A DNA stretch of 64,000 nt from an uncultured Bacteroidales bacterium (GCA_900321655.1 ONWU01000003.1:113367-177366), one strand, 5' to 3'; counted from the first letter of the stretch, positions 49,488-58,682 are shown. Numbers and translations: made by a program. Notes: generated by a model from the letters alone, not told the origin.

Positions 49488-50702
49488 CTAAGCGCCGAGA
49501 CGAACTTCCAGTCTCTTTCGGATTTCCTGGAGGAACTGCAGGGAGGTAAGGCCCTTGGGAGTGATGCCCTCGGAGAGGTTCACCAGGTCCTTGGTCTCCA
49601 GACCTTCGTTCAGGGTATCGAAGCAGGCCTGTTCCAGTTGGTTGGCGTAATTCACCAGTTCCGGCAGCTTGTCCAGCTCTCCCCTCTTGCGGAAAGCACC
49701 GCTCCAGGCAAAGATGGTAGCCATCGGGTTGGTAGAAGTTTCCTCACCCTTGAGATACTTGTAATAGTGACGGGTGACGGTACCGTGGGCGGCTTCGTAC
49801 TCGTATTTGCCGTCCGGGCTCACCAGAACGGAAGTCATCATGGCCAGGGAACCGAAAGCGGTGGATACCATATCGGACATCACATCTCCGTCGTAGTTCT
49901 TGCAGGCCCAGATGAAACCGCCTTCAGAACGCATCACGCGGGCTACAGCGTCGTCGATCAGGGTGTAGAAGTACTCGATGCCGGCGGCTTCGAACTGCTC
50001 CTTGTACTCCTTCTCGTAGATTTCCTCGAAGATAGCCTTGAATCGGCCGTCATACTTCTTGGAAATGGTATCCTTGGTGGCGAACCACAGGTTCTGCTTG
50101 AGGTCCAGGGCGTATTTGAAGCAAGCGTGGGCGAAGCTCTGGATGGACTTGTCCGTGTTGTGCATACCTTCAATGACACCGGGGCCGGCAAACTCGTGGA
50201 TCACTTCCTCGATGCGCTCTCCGGAAACACCTTCAAACACCAGCTTGGCCACACCGGGCTCGGTAGTCTGGATTTCCACATCGCGGTAGACGTCACCATA
50301 GGCGTGACGGGCGATGGTGATGGGCTTCTTCCAGAACTTCACGGCCGGATGGATGGAGGGGATGGTGATGGGGGTACGGAACACAGTACCGTCCAGCATG
50401 GCACGGATGGTACCGTTCGGGCTCTTCCACATCTGGTGCAGGTTGTACTCGCTCATACGCTGCACATTAGGGGTGATGGTGGCGCACTTGACGGCCACAC
50501 CCAGGCGCTTGGTAGCGTTGGCCGAGTCTATGGTCACCTGGTCGGATGTCTTGTCGCGGTACGGCAGGCCCAGGTCGTAATACTCGGTCTTGAGGTCTAC
50601 GAACGGGAGGATGAGCTCGTCCTTGATCATTTTCCAGAGGATTCTGGTCATTTCATCGCCGTCCATCTCCACGAGCGGCGTAGTCATTTTGATTTTTTCC
50701 AT
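49488..50702 (-). CDS. icd: NADP-dependent isocitrate dehydrogenase, eukaryotic-type
   Basis: A 404-residue homodimeric IDH of the subfamily close to the eukaryotic cytosolic/mitochondrial enzyme: [29 protein letters not shown] at the N-terminus, [41 protein letters not shown] with the substrate serine and arginines near 95-110, [64 protein letters not shown] with the metal-binding Asp residues, and [10 protein letters not shown] for NADP. It oxidises isocitrate to 2-oxoglutarate. It is the last gene of the operon, 3 bp after the aconitase stop. Confidence 0.95.
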   Translation of the reverse strand: MEKIKMTTPLVEMDGDEMTRILWKMIKDELILPFVDLKTEYYDLGLPYRDKTSDQVTIDSANATKRLGVAVKCATITPNVQRMSEYNLHQMWKSPNGTIRAMLDGTVFRTPITIPSIHPAVKFWKKPITIARHAYGDVYRDVEIQTTEPGVAKLVFEGVSGERIEEVIHEFAGPGVIEGMHNTDKSIQSFAHACFKYALDLKQNLWFATKDTISKKYDGRFKAIFEEIYEKEYKEQFEAAGIEYFYTLIDDAVARVMRSEGGFIWACKNYDGDVMSDMVSTAFGSLAMMTSVLVSPDGKYEYEAAHGTVTRHYYKYLKGEETSTNPMATIFAWSGAFRKRGELDKLPELVNYANQLEQACFDTLNEGLETKDLVNLSEGITPKGLTSLQFLQEIRKRLEVRLGA

Positions 50703-50705
50703 AAT

Positions 50706-52943
50706 TTATTTGCGGTTTTTGTAATAATTCATCAGGCAGCCATCGGCCAGGATCTGGCGTTCGTCTTCCGTGAGGTTCTGGAAGTACAGGACGATGGGCG
50801 TAGATTTGCCGTCGCGGGTGATGACGCGGGCATCGATCTGCTCGGCGCCGCCCAGGATGGCCTCCCGGATTCCGGGAACAAACACATAGTCCCCCACCTC
50901 ATAATCGAAAGGCGTTCCCTTGTCGATGGTGAAAGGAACGATGCCCCAGTTGATGCAGTTGCTGCGGTAACGCTTGGTGGCGTATTCGTAGCAGATGTTG
51001 GCATCACCACCCAGCACCTTCTGGCAGGAAGCGGCCTGCTCGCGGGCGCTGCCGTCTCCGGGCTTGTTGGCGAAGACGCAGGAGCCGAAGGAAGTGCTTT
51101 CGGCCGATGTTCCGGCCACGGCAAGGGCTTTGCGGAGGTCATCGGTGAGCTCTCCGGCACGGCGGGAGCGGTCATCGGCCTGGATGCGCTTGGAACGGCC
51201 CACATATTCGGGGACGCGGCGGCTGAGGGCGAACTCGGAGAGCTTTAGCGGGTTGGAACGATAGCTGGAGGTTTCTCCGGAAGGGATCAGCTCGTCCGTG
51301 GTGGTCACGGGGTCGTGGATCACGGCAGCCAGTTCCAGCAGCATATTCTCCTGCATGGCGGGCATCACGGGCCAGTCCTTGATATTGGGGCCATAGCGGA
51401 GCTCCTGGCTCAGGTCGGCCTTGCCGAAACCGTTGTAAATGCGTTTTTCGTAGATATGGCCGTCAAACTGGTAAGGCTTGTGGGTATCTTCGTATTCGAT
51501 GTCCGTTGCTGCGGTGATAACACCGCCGTTGGCAGCCGTGGCGGCGATGGAACGGGCATCCATCAGGGCCACCATCGAAATCTGTCCCTGGCCGGGCTTG
51601 GAGCCTTCGCGGTTGGGGAAATTACGGGTGGTGTGGCGGATGGAGAGGCCATTGTTGGATGGCACGTCACCGGCGCCGAAGCAAGGGCCGCAGAAGGCGG
51701 GTTTGATCACCACACCGGCTTCCAGAAGCTCTTCAGCGATGTGGTTACGCGTGGTAGCCAGATACACCGGCGTGCTCTGGGGATAGGCGCTCATCGTAAA
51801 GTAATCGTTGCCGATGGATTTGCCTTTGAGGATGGTAGCCGCCTCGGAAAGGTTGTCGTAAGTACCGCCGGAGCAGCCGGCGATGATGCCCTGATCGGCA
51901 TAAACCTTTCCGCTGCGGATCTTGCTCATCAGGTCGGGATGTACCTTGTCGCCAAAGCGCTTGACGGTGTCTTCCTCGATGGCCTTGAGCACCTTTTCGG
52001 GGTTCTCCTGCAGCTCGTGGATGGTGACGGCGTTGGACGGATGGTAAGGCAGGGCAATCATGCTCTCCTGCTGACTCAGGTCGATGGTGATCATCGCATC
52101 GTAGTACGCCACCTGGCCGGGCTCCAGTTTCTTGTAAGCCTCCGGCCTATTGTGCATTTCAAAGTATTTCTTCACCTCATCGTCCGTAATCCAGATGGAA
52201 GAGAGGCAGGTGGTCTCGGTAGTCATCACATCAATTCCGTTGCGGAAGTCGATGGGGAGTTCCTTGACGCCGGGGCCGGCAAACTCCAGCACCTTGTTCT
52301 TCACGAAGCCACTCTCGAACACGGCCTTCACCAGGGAAATGGCTACATCGTGAGGGCCGATACCGCGCTTGGGCTTCCCTTCCAGCCATACCAGCACCAC
52401 CTCGGGGGCTTTGATGTCCCAGGTGTTCTCCAGCAGCTGCTTCACCAGCTCTCCGCCGCCTTCACCAACACCCATATTGCCCAGGGAGCCGTAACGGGTA
52501 TGGGAGTCCGAGCCCAGGATCATGTTGCCGCAGGCGGTGAGGGCCTCGCGGGCATACTGGTGGATAACCGCCTGGTTGGCAGGCACGTAGATGCCGCCAT
52601 ACTTCTTGGCAGCACTGAGGCCGAACACGTGGTCGTCCTCATTGATGGTACCACCCACGGCGCACAGGGAATTGTGGCAGTTGGTCATGGCATAAGGCAG
52701 CGGGAACTTCTCCAGTCCGCTGGCACGGGCCGTCTGAATGATGCCCACATAGGTGATGTCATGCGAAACCATGGCGTCAAAGCGGATCCTCAGGTCCTTT
52801 CCCTTGGAGCCGTCTACGTCGTGCTTGCGCAGAATCTGGTAAGTAATGGTGTTTTCGCGGGCCTCGTCCTTTCCGAGAGCCGCGTCCTTGGCGATGGTCT
52901 TTCCATCGAGGAGATAAACTCCATTCGGGTTTAGTGTAATCAT
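50706..52943 (-). CDS. acnA: Aconitate hydratase
   Basis: A 745-residue [4Fe-4S] aconitase of the Bacteroidota type, close to the mitochondrial group. Recognisable parts are HDITYVGIIQTARASGLEKF, the loop GSDSHTRYGSLGNMGVGEGGGELVKQLL near 160-185, the first cluster cysteine region IIAGCSGGTYDNLSEAA, the other two cysteines in KPAFCGPCFGAGDVPSN, and the C-terminal swivel domain with GSCVFANKPGDGSAREQAASCQ. It converts citrate to isocitrate. The ATG at 52943 overlaps the citC-citG stop by 4 bp and is preferred to the longer frame from 53030. Confidence 0.93.
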   Translation of the reverse strand: MITLNPNGVYLLDGKTIAKDAALGKDEARENTITYQILRKHDVDGSKGKDLRIRFDAMVSHDITYVGIIQTARASGLEKFPLPYAMTNCHNSLCAVGGTINEDDHVFGLSAAKKYGGIYVPANQAVIHQYAREALTACGNMILGSDSHTRYGSLGNMGVGEGGGELVKQLLENTWDIKAPEVVLVWLEGKPKRGIGPHDVAISLVKAVFESGFVKNKVLEFAGPGVKELPIDFRNGIDVMTTETTCLSSIWITDDEVKKYFEMHNRPEAYKKLEPGQVAYYDAMITIDLSQQESMIALPYHPSNAVTIHELQENPEKVLKAIEEDTVKRFGDKVHPDLMSKIRSGKVYADQGIIAGCSGGTYDNLSEAATILKGKSIGNDYFTMSAYPQSTPVYLATTRNHIAEELLEAGVVIKPAFCGPCFGAGDVPSNNGLSIRHTTRNFPNREGSKPGQGQISMVALMDARSIAATAANGGVITAATDIEYEDTHKPYQFDGHIYEKRIYNGFGKADLSQELRYGPNIKDWPVMPAMQENMLLELAAVIHDPVTTTDELIPSGETSSYRSNPLKLSEFALSRRVPEYVGRSKRIQADDRSRRAGELTDDLRKALAVAGTSAESTSFGSCVFANKPGDGSAREQAASCQKVLGGDANICYEYATKRYRSNCINWGIVPFTIDKGTPFDYEVGDYVFVPGIREAILGGAEQIDARVITRDGKSTPIVLYFQNLTEDERQILADGCLMNYYKNRK

Positions 52944-54745
52944 ATGATGATTGAGTGAATAAATATTGTCAAAGCCAGCATATCGGCCGCCCCGCCCGGG
53001 GAAATGCCCTCTGCCGCATACTGTTTGCACAGTTCCCTCCCGGCAGAAGAAAAATGGTTTTTTGCAAAGCCTTGCGAAAAATTATTTTCTTCTGCCTCTA
53101 ATATCGCTGAAGCTTCCTGTTTCACCTCCTGCGCCCTGTCATACCCCACTCTCTTGATCACGCAGGTATCGTCCAGGGTGCACATAATCCTGAGGAGCGT
53201 CTTCAACTCCCCTGCGCCGGAAGCATAATACGGAAGCCAGTCTTCAAACAGCAGCCGATAGCCCTCATCGGCCATCGCCTTCGCTCCCTTCACATCCTTC
53301 GCCCCGCTGGCGCTTTCACGTAACTCTCTGTCACTGAGCGACTTCCCGTACAAGCGGTGCACCTGCGCGTGCACCCCTCTACGTAGAACTTCCTGAATAT
53401 CAGCGGATTGAGCATTAGGGTAGAAAACGTTCAGGACCAGGCCGATGCAGAAGATAGCGCCGCGGTGGGTATTGACCCCGCCGGTGGCGGATAGCATAGC
53501 CGATTCGGCCTGAATCCCCAGCTTACGAAGCTCTTCCGGCGAGGAAGCGAGGGCCATCCGGGGCCAGAAGGGCCGAAGGGCGGCTATTCCCCGCTGCATA
53601 GTATTATAGTCCATATCCCGATGCGCACCGCAGGAGTCCGGCCCCACAAGGCCCGGTTTGCCGGGGGTGTCCAGTTCCAGCTGAAGCGCCCGGTTGGCCA
53701 GATCGGCCAGAAGATACGGCCAGGTACTTGAAGGACAAAGGGCCGATGCTTCCCGGAAACAGCCCCTCTCCAGAGCCGCACGAACGGCCGATGCCGATAC
53801 CTGCGTGCGCGGTATCTCCACCACCTGAGGCAGCAGTTCCTTCATAAAAGCGTTGTACTGAGCCGTAAGGGCATCCGTGGGCTCCGTGCCCACAAAACGG
53901 ACGGAAGCATTCAGGGCCGGTGCAATCCACCGGGTATACAGGTCAAGGTCCAGACGCATCTGCGTTTCCGCCGCATCAGACAAGTTTTTCAAGAAATAAG
54001 TAGGAAAAGTAGCGGCCGATATCTGGTACTCACTTCCCTCCAGAAGTATAAGGGTGGCAGAGGATAATTGGTTTTTGGGACAGTTGGGAACAGTTAGAGC
54101 AGAGGAAAATTGGTTTTTTGGGCTACTGCACAAAAAATAATTTTCCTCTGCCTTTCTAATCATGGAAACTCGTTCAGAATAGGAAAACCGCTGGCCTTCT
54201 TCCTTAACAGGAATCACATAGAGCGTATCTACTTGAGACGCAGCCTGCTGCAGAAGATACAGATGCCCCAGCGTGAACGGATTTGCGTTCATTACCACAA
54301 CGCCACTCCGGCCCTCCCGGCGGAAAGAACGGAGATAATCACAGTACTTTTCCAGCCCCCTTCCCTTTTCCATCAAAAGGGCCTTGGGAGCGCGGGCCAG
54401 CACATGGAAGCCCAGACTCTCAAACACCGCCTCATTCTCCGGCTTGGTGAACAGCTTGAGCTCCGACATGCCCCTGGACGCAGCCAGGGAGATGAGATGG
54501 GACACCAGCGGCGCCACCAGGCCTTCGGAACGGGCCTGCTGCGCAACGGCAATGCACTTGATTATATCCCTGTAAAGACCGGCGCCGGCTAAGATTTCTC
54601 CGGCATCGTTTTCTATGGCACAATACACATCAAGTACTTCCAGCCGGAGGCCATTTTCTCCGAGGAAGCGCTCCACCTTCTGGCGGAAAAACGGACTGCT
54701 CAGAGGCAGTTCCTGTATGTTGTGCTCTCTGTAGCTTTGCATCAT
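52940..54745 (-). CDS. citC-citG: Citrate lyase ligase fused to triphosphoribosyl-dephospho-CoA synthase (CitC-CitG) with two palindromic-element insertions
   Basis: A 601-residue fusion for citrate lyase activation. Residues 1 to about 340 are CitC, which acetylates the lyase prosthetic group: a GNAT-like start (AGAGLYRDIIKCIAV), VVMNANPFTLGHLYLLQ for the nucleotide, FSYSERVSMIRK and LLEGSEYQISAATFPTYFLKN. Residues about 345-601 are CitG, which makes the triphosphoribosyl-dephospho-CoA precursor: SCGAHRDMDYNTM, GGVNTHRGAIFCIGL, DDTCVIKRVGYDRAQEV and SPGGAADMLALTIFIH. In CitC, residues 199-216 (AEENYFLCSSPKNQFSSA) plus a decayed second piece enlarge a loop that is normally short. In CitG, residues 551-568 (AEENNFSQGFAKNHFSSA) do the same. 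Both are encoded by the palindromic element in the same reading phase. The fold cores around the insertions are intact. Confidence 0.9.
   Translation of the reverse strand: MMQSYREHNIQELPLSSPFFRQKVERFLGENGLRLEVLDVYCAIENDAGEILAGAGLYRDIIKCIAVAQQARSEGLVAPLVSHLISLAASRGMSELKLFTKPENEAVFESLGFHVLARAPKALLMEKGRGLEKYCDYLRSFRREGRSGVVVMNANPFTLGHLYLLQQAASQVDTLYVIPVKEEGQRFSYSERVSMIRKAEENYFLCSSPKNQFSSALTVPNCPKNQLSSATLILLEGSEYQISAATFPTYFLKNLSDAAETQMRLDLDLYTRWIAPALNASVRFVGTEPTDALTAQYNAFMKELLPQVVEIPRTQVSASAVRAALERGCFREASALCPSSTWPYLLADLANRALQLELDTPGKPGLVGPDSCGAHRDMDYNTMQRGIAALRPFWPRMALASSPEELRKLGIQAESAMLSATGGVNTHRGAIFCIGLVLNVFYPNAQSADIQEVLRRGVHAQVHRLYGKSLSDRELRESASGAKDVKGAKAMADEGYRLLFEDWLPYYASGAGELKTLLRIMCTLDDTCVIKRVGYDRAQEVKQEASAILEAEENNFSQGFAKNHFSSAGRELCKQYAAEGISPGGAADMLALTIFIHSIII
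53042..53096. repeat. Palindromic element, copy B (in frame inside citG part)
   Basis: A 55 bp imperfect palindrome with arms GGCAGAAGAAAA and TTTTCTTCTGCC. It is the most diverged full copy, with loop region GCAAAGCCTTGC, but keeps the AAAAAACC mismatch on one inner arm. It encodes about 18 extra residues just before the conserved SPGGAADML of CitG. Confidence 0.85.
54056..54090. repeat. Decayed partial palindromic element in citC
   Basis: GGCAGAGGATAATTGG then TTTTTGGGACAG resembles one arm and the inner stem of copy C, which starts 9 bp further on. The second arm is missing. It adds residues like SSATLI before the conserved LLEGSEYQIS, and suggests a partial duplication or an older insertion. 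Confidence 0.55.
54099..54151. repeat. Palindromic element, copy C (in frame inside citC)
   Basis: A 53 bp palindrome, arms GCAGAGGAAAATT and AATTTTCCTCTGC. Its complement is identical to copy A over 47 bases, although copy A lies 37 kb away between genes. Read with citC it gives AEENYFLCSSPKNQFSSA. Confidence 0.88.
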
Positions 54746-54811
54746 CCAACAGGCTTTCCAATACTCCCGGTTCCGCCTGTTAGGGAATCACTATGCGAAG
54801 ATAGCAATTAA

Positions 54812-55570
54812 CTATCGATTTCCCAAGGAATCTTCCACGATATTCGCCACCATCGTCCCCTTCTTGCCCAGGGGTACATACATCCCCAGGACAATACGGG
54901 CTCCCTCGGCCTCTCTCCAGAGTACCACCTCGTTGCCGCTGCCGTTTTCCATTATGCCCCGTTCCGTAAGCACCAGGCGCAGCCGCTGGGCCTGATGCCC
55001 AGGATAACGCTCCAGATCCGTTCCCTCCCAGGTGATGGTTCCCCGATAAGGTTTGCCGCCGATAAGGACTTTTACCTCGCAGGGCACTCCTTCCTGGAAA
55101 TCATAAGTTCTGGCGAAATACAGGAGGGACATCATCTCCATCGTCCTACCGTCGTTGGGATAGGTAAAACTCTCAGGGGCCGGCATCTTTTCAAAAAAGC
55201 GCCAGTAATGCACCCCTTCATCCCCATCCGTGTAGCGGCACCAGCCCTCTCCCTTGGAGGAGGGACAATAGTAATAGAGCGGCTTCATCCCGGGGCGCGT
55301 AAACTGGCCTTCCACGGCATACTCGTCTTTCAGGAAAAGGCGGAAGATGGATTTCACCCGTATACTGATATTCAGGGTATTGACCTCTTTTCCCTCCCAG
55401 ACGTCCGGTTTCATATCAAAAAAGGCCGATGCTGCCCGCGCGTTGATGGCACCATAAAGGTACCGCACCTCATATTCCGTATGCTCCACTCCGGGATTCT
55501 GCGGCGTGGGCGTTTCCTCCGGGGGAACCCCCAGAAGAAGCATCAGCGGTAATAACAAAAGACGAATCAT
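54812..55570 (-). CDS. DUF3108 periplasmic protein
   Basis: A 252-residue exported protein with a hydrophobic signal (IRLLLLPLMLLLGVP). The core YEVRYLYGAINARAASAFFDMK, IRVKSIFRLFLKDEYAVEGQFTRPGMKPLYYYC and SLLYFARTYDFQEGVPCEVKVLIGGKPYRGTITWEG fits DUF3108, a family near LptD-related and outer-membrane beta proteins. No cofactor or catalytic motif is visible. It overlaps citX by 4 bp although it has no evident link to citrate metabolism; the 66 bp gap to citC-citG holds the inverted repeat AACAGGC/GCCTGTT. Confidence 0.75.
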   Translation of the reverse strand: MIRLLLLPLMLLLGVPPEETPTPQNPGVEHTEYEVRYLYGAINARAASAFFDMKPDVWEGKEVNTLNISIRVKSIFRLFLKDEYAVEGQFTRPGMKPLYYYCPSSKGEGWCRYTDGDEGVHYWRFFEKMPAPESFTYPNDGRTMEMMSLLYFARTYDFQEGVPCEVKVLIGGKPYRGTITWEGTDLERYPGHQAQRLRLVLTERGIMENGSGNEVVLWREAEGARIVLGMYVPLGKKGTMVANIVEDSLGNR

Positions 55571-56112
55571 ACTTTAACCATTTCTTCAATCCGGGCTAGC
55601 AACTCTTCCGTTGTATGCGTCTTGGCCCTCATGCAATATCTTACTTCATTCCCGCACAAAAGGCATTTGCGGGGTTCCAGGCCGATGTCGGAACGCGACA
55701 GGGACAGGGCCGGAGAAAAATATTTTTCGTGCGGCAGCCCGAAAAACCATTTTTCTCCGGCCTGAGCATCAGCGAAAAGGACATCAATATCCATCAGGCG
55801 GCCCAGCGGGTGGGTGTCTTCAATGCGGCAGGCCAGGCGCTTGGCATCCGGGGCCGGAAGTGAGACCAGGAAATAACCTTCATAGCCCGTTTCCAAATCC
55901 CTCAGTTCTTCATATTCCGGCGAAAATGCCTCCCGGATGGCATCCACACCGGCCTTGGCAATAGCCAGCGAATATTTGTTCCGCTTTTCAGGCCCCGGCA
56001 ACTGCACCGTCATGCAAAGGAGGGACCTGCCGGGGTTCTTTCCCAGCAGGTCCTTCTGATGCTTTGCGCGGTTGTCCCGGCTTTGCAGCAATTGCTCCAG
56101 GGTCACCGGCAT
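55567..56112 (-). CDS. citX: Apo-citrate lyase phosphoribosyl-dephospho-CoA transferase with palindromic-element insertion
   Basis: A 181-residue CitX, which transfers the prosthetic group to the serine of CitD. Family landmarks: LLQSRDNRAKHQKDLL at the N-terminus, LPGPEKRNKYSLAIAKAGVDAI, the active-site strand HPLGRLMDIDV near 102-112, and the C-terminal RSDIGLEPRKCLLCGNEVRYCMRAKTHTTEELLARIEEM. Between LMDIDV and LSRSDIG, where relatives run straight on, residues 118-136 (AGEKWFFGLPHEKYFSPA) are encoded by copy D of the palindrome. Its stop overlaps DUF3108 and its start overlaps the citF stop by 1 bp. Confidence 0.92.
   Translation of the reverse strand: MPVTLEQLLQSRDNRAKHQKDLLGKNPGRSLLCMTVQLPGPEKRNKYSLAIAKAGVDAIREAFSPEYEELRDLETGYEGYFLVSLPAPDAKRLACRIEDTHPLGRLMDIDVLFADAQAGEKWFFGLPHEKYFSPALSLSRSDIGLEPRKCLLCGNEVRYCMRAKTHTTEELLARIEEMVKV
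55708..55762. repeat. Palindromic element, copy D (in frame inside citX)
   Basis: A 55 bp palindrome with arms GGCCGGAGAAAAAT and ATTTTTCTCCGGCC, inner stem TTTTTCGTGC / GCCCGAAAAA and the same CC mismatch. Relative to the gene it is inverted with respect to copies B and C, yet it keeps an open frame in the same phase. Confidence 0.88.
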
Positions 56113-57533
56113 TATTCCACGATGTTGTAGATCTTATCCAGAACAGAGCCGTCCCGGTTCATCACAACGCCCACCACCTTGTCTCCGAAAGGAAGCGGAT
56201 CCGGGGTGCCGATGATGGAAGAAGCCTTGGCGGCCAGGTCCTTGATATCCACGATCTTGAGACCGGCGTCCTTAAGCATCTGAGCCATCTCCGGCCGGGC
56301 GGGATTCACCGCAATGCCATACTCTGTCACCACCACATCCACGGACTTGCCGGGCGTGATGAGGGTGGTTACCTTGGGCACCACACAGGGAATGCGGCCG
56401 CGAAGGAGCGGGCAAACGATGATGCTGAGGGCGCTGTCTGCCGCCGTATCCTGGTGACCGCCGATGGCGCCACGGATAATGCCGTCAGAGCCCACCAGCA
56501 CGTTCACATTGAACTGGGTATCCACCTCCAAGGCACTCAGGATTACAATATCCAGGGCATGGGTAGCAGAGCCCAGATGCTCTCCGGAGGCATATTCCAC
56601 GGCCGATACTTCCTGGTGCGAAGGGTCGTTTTTGATGGATTCGGCCGCCACCTTGTCAAAGGACTGGACGTCTATGAGCTTGCCGATAAGGCCTTCTTCA
56701 TGGAGTTTGACCATATGGGCCGTGATGCCGCCTAGGGCAAAGGACGCCTTGATACCCCGGCTCAGCATCTCTTCCCGGATGTACTTGACGGCAGCCAGGG
56801 AGGCGCCGCCGGTACCCGTCTGGATACTGAAACCATCCTTGAAGTAACCGGAGTTAATAATCACTTTGGCAGCCTGTTTGGCCAGCAGGATATCTCGGGG
56901 ATTCTTGGAATCCCGGATGGCTCCGGCCGCAATCTTGGAGCTGTCTCCCACGCTGTCCACCACCACCACGGATTCCACATCGGCGGCCGATATGGACATG
57001 GGCATGTTGGGATAAGCCACCAGGTCGTCGGTGATCACCACCACGTGCCGGGCGTAACGGGCATCCGGAAGGGCATAGCCCAGGGATCCGCAGATGCTCT
57101 TGGCGTTCTCGCTGCGGGAATAGCCACAGGCGTTGCCCAGTTCATCGGAAGAAGGGGCGCCCAGGAAGGCCACGTCAATCTTGAGTTCTCCCTTGGCAAT
57201 GGCGCTGCCGCGGCCGCCGTGGGAACGGAATACGACCGGCTCCTTCAGCAGGCCGTGAGAGATGGCATCGGCCAGGGCTCCTCTTAAACCGGAGGTGGAG
57301 ATGTCGGTGATTACTCCATTCTTAATATGATCGATAAGCGGAGCGTGAACATCCGAAAGGCTGGAGGCGGCCAGCTTGAGGCCTTTGAACCCCATTTCGG
57401 CGAGTTTGTCCACCACCATATTCACCACCTTGTCTCCTCCACGGAAATGGTGGTGGAAGCTGATGGTCATTCCATCCCGGAGGCCGGAACGCTTGATGGC
57501 CTCTTCCAGGGTTACTACTTTGCTGTTTCTCAT
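56112..57533 (-). CDS. citF: Citrate lyase alpha subunit (citrate:acetyl-ACP transferase)
   Basis: A 473-residue CitF of the CoA-transferase fold. It shows MTISFHHHFRGGDKVVNMVVDKL at the N-terminus, HSRGGRG-like FRSHGGRGSAIAKGELKIDVAFLGAPSSDELGNACG, YFKDGFSIQTGTGGASLAAVKYI and the C-terminal VVVTEYGIAVNPARPEM. It exchanges the acetyl on CitD for citrate. Slightly shorter than the 510-residue enterobacterial protein but with no motif missing. ATGA overlap with citE. Confidence 0.94.
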   Translation of the reverse strand: MRNSKVVTLEEAIKRSGLRDGMTISFHHHFRGGDKVVNMVVDKLAEMGFKGLKLAASSLSDVHAPLIDHIKNGVITDISTSGLRGALADAISHGLLKEPVVFRSHGGRGSAIAKGELKIDVAFLGAPSSDELGNACGYSRSENAKSICGSLGYALPDARYARHVVVITDDLVAYPNMPMSISAADVESVVVVDSVGDSSKIAAGAIRDSKNPRDILLAKQAAKVIINSGYFKDGFSIQTGTGGASLAAVKYIREEMLSRGIKASFALGGITAHMVKLHEEGLIGKLIDVQSFDKVAAESIKNDPSHQEVSAVEYASGEHLGSATHALDIVILSALEVDTQFNVNVLVGSDGIIRGAIGGHQDTAADSALSIIVCPLLRGRIPCVVPKVTTLITPGKSVDVVVTEYGIAVNPARPEMAQMLKDAGLKIVDIKDLAAKASSIIGTPDPLPFGDKVVGVVMNRDGSVLDKIYNIVE

Positions 57534-58420
57534 AGGGCTTCCTCCTCAGAAATAACGCCGGCGGCAACGGCCAGGGCTATGGTTCGCTCGGCCCTCAGCA
57601 CCACCGGACGGTCTACCATCTTTCCGTTCACGGCTATCACACCGGACCCCTTGGCCTGGGCCTCCCGGATGGCGGCCACCACGGCGCGGGCCTTGGTGAT
57701 TTCCTTTTCCGTAGGGGTAAACACGCTGTTCACCACTTCAATCTGACGGGGGTTGATGATGGATTTTCCGTCAAAGCCCAGCGTCTTGATCAGTTCCACT
57801 TCCTTGCGGAAGGTTTCCATATCGTCCAGGTTGGAATAGACGGTATCGAAGCAGCAGATGCCGGCGGCACGGGCGGCCACCACAATCTGCTCCCGGGCCA
57901 GCAGCAGTTCTGCTCCGCCGGGCGTGCGGTTGGTCTTGAGGTTGGCGCTGTAGTCTTCGGCCCCGAGGGCGATGCCCATCATCCGGGGCGATGCCGTTGC
58001 GATGGCGTAAGCATTCACAATGCCCAGGGCGCTTTCAATGGCGGCCATAATCCGGGTCTCCCCTACCCGGCCGATTTCCTGTTCCACTTTCAGGATTTCG
58101 GCCTCGAGTTCGCGGACTTCGTCGGCCGTTTCCGTCTTGGGCATACGGATGACGTGCACGCCGGCTTTCACCACGGCTTCCACGTCTTTCTTACCATATG
58201 GAGTGTTGAGCGGGTTGATGCGGACCACCATCTCCGTATGGCCGTAATCTATGGTTTTGAGGGCGTTGTACACCAGCAGGCGTGCAGCGTCCTTTTCGGC
58301 CATCGTCACGGAGTCTTCCAAATCCAGCATTATGCTGTCCGGCCCGTAGATGTGGGCATCGGCCATCATTCCCGGATTGTTGCCGGGAACGAACATCATC
58401 GTTCTCCTTAGTCTTTCCAT
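57530..58420 (-). CDS. citE: Citrate lyase beta subunit (citryl-ACP lyase)
   Basis: A 296-residue HpcH/HpaI-type aldolase: RLRRTMMFVPGNNPGMM at the N-terminus, SIMLDLEDSV with the metal Asp/Glu, VRINPLNTPYGKKDVEAVVKAGVHVIRMPKTE near 85, IESALGIVNAYAIATASPRMMGIALGAEDYSANL near 140-170 and SIINPRQIEVVNSVFTPTEKE near the end. It splits citryl-ACP into acetyl-ACP and oxaloacetate. The ATG at 58420 overlaps the citD end by 13 bp and gives the normal N-terminus. Confidence 0.95.
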   Translation of the reverse strand: MERLRRTMMFVPGNNPGMMADAHIYGPDSIMLDLEDSVTMAEKDAARLLVYNALKTIDYGHTEMVVRINPLNTPYGKKDVEAVVKAGVHVIRMPKTETADEVRELEAEILKVEQEIGRVGETRIMAAIESALGIVNAYAIATASPRMMGIALGAEDYSANLKTNRTPGGAELLLAREQIVVAARAAGICCFDTVYSNLDDMETFRKEVELIKTLGFDGKSIINPRQIEVVNSVFTPTEKEITKARAVVAAIREAQAKGSGVIAVNGKMVDRPVVLRAERTIALAVAAGVISEEEAL

Positions 58421-58677
58421 ACATCCTTTCCTGTTGCCCGGACGGCAGCGGCGGTTACCCGCGCCCGGATGGTACAATCCAGTGCTCCCTTGTCCACGGC
58501 TTCCACGTGGGCGTCCTTGATGCCGAGCCCCTGAAGGGTCTCGGTGATGACGGCCTTGATCTGACGGCCGAACTGTGCAGCCACGGAACTCTGCAAGTCT
58601 ATCTGCAGGCCTTCTCCGGGGCCGATGGTGACCATGATGTCACCGCTTTCTAACGTTCCAGCAATAGCGTTCTTCAT
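58408..58677 (-). CDS. citD: Citrate lyase gamma subunit (acyl carrier protein)
   Basis: An 89-residue carrier. The serine that carries the phosphoribosyl-dephospho-CoA group is in AGTLESGDIMVTI near residue 11, and QIDLQSSVAAQFGRQI and the acidic/basic C-terminus fit CitD. The ATG at 58677 follows the pdxB-DUF4301 stop by 5 bp; the longer frame from 58794 lies in that gene and is rejected. Confidence 0.94.
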   Translation of the reverse strand: MKNAIAGTLESGDIMVTIGPGEGLQIDLQSSVAAQFGRQIKAVITETLQGLGIKDAHVEAVDKGALDCTIRARVTAAAVRATGKDVWKD

Positions 58678-58682
58678 AATTA

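Noticed and set aside
47913-51248. A 1111-codon open frame on the plus strand
   Set aside because: It runs antisense to the HAD, condensation-type, icd and aconitase genes, shows no domain and is explained by the GC-rich third codon positions of those genes.
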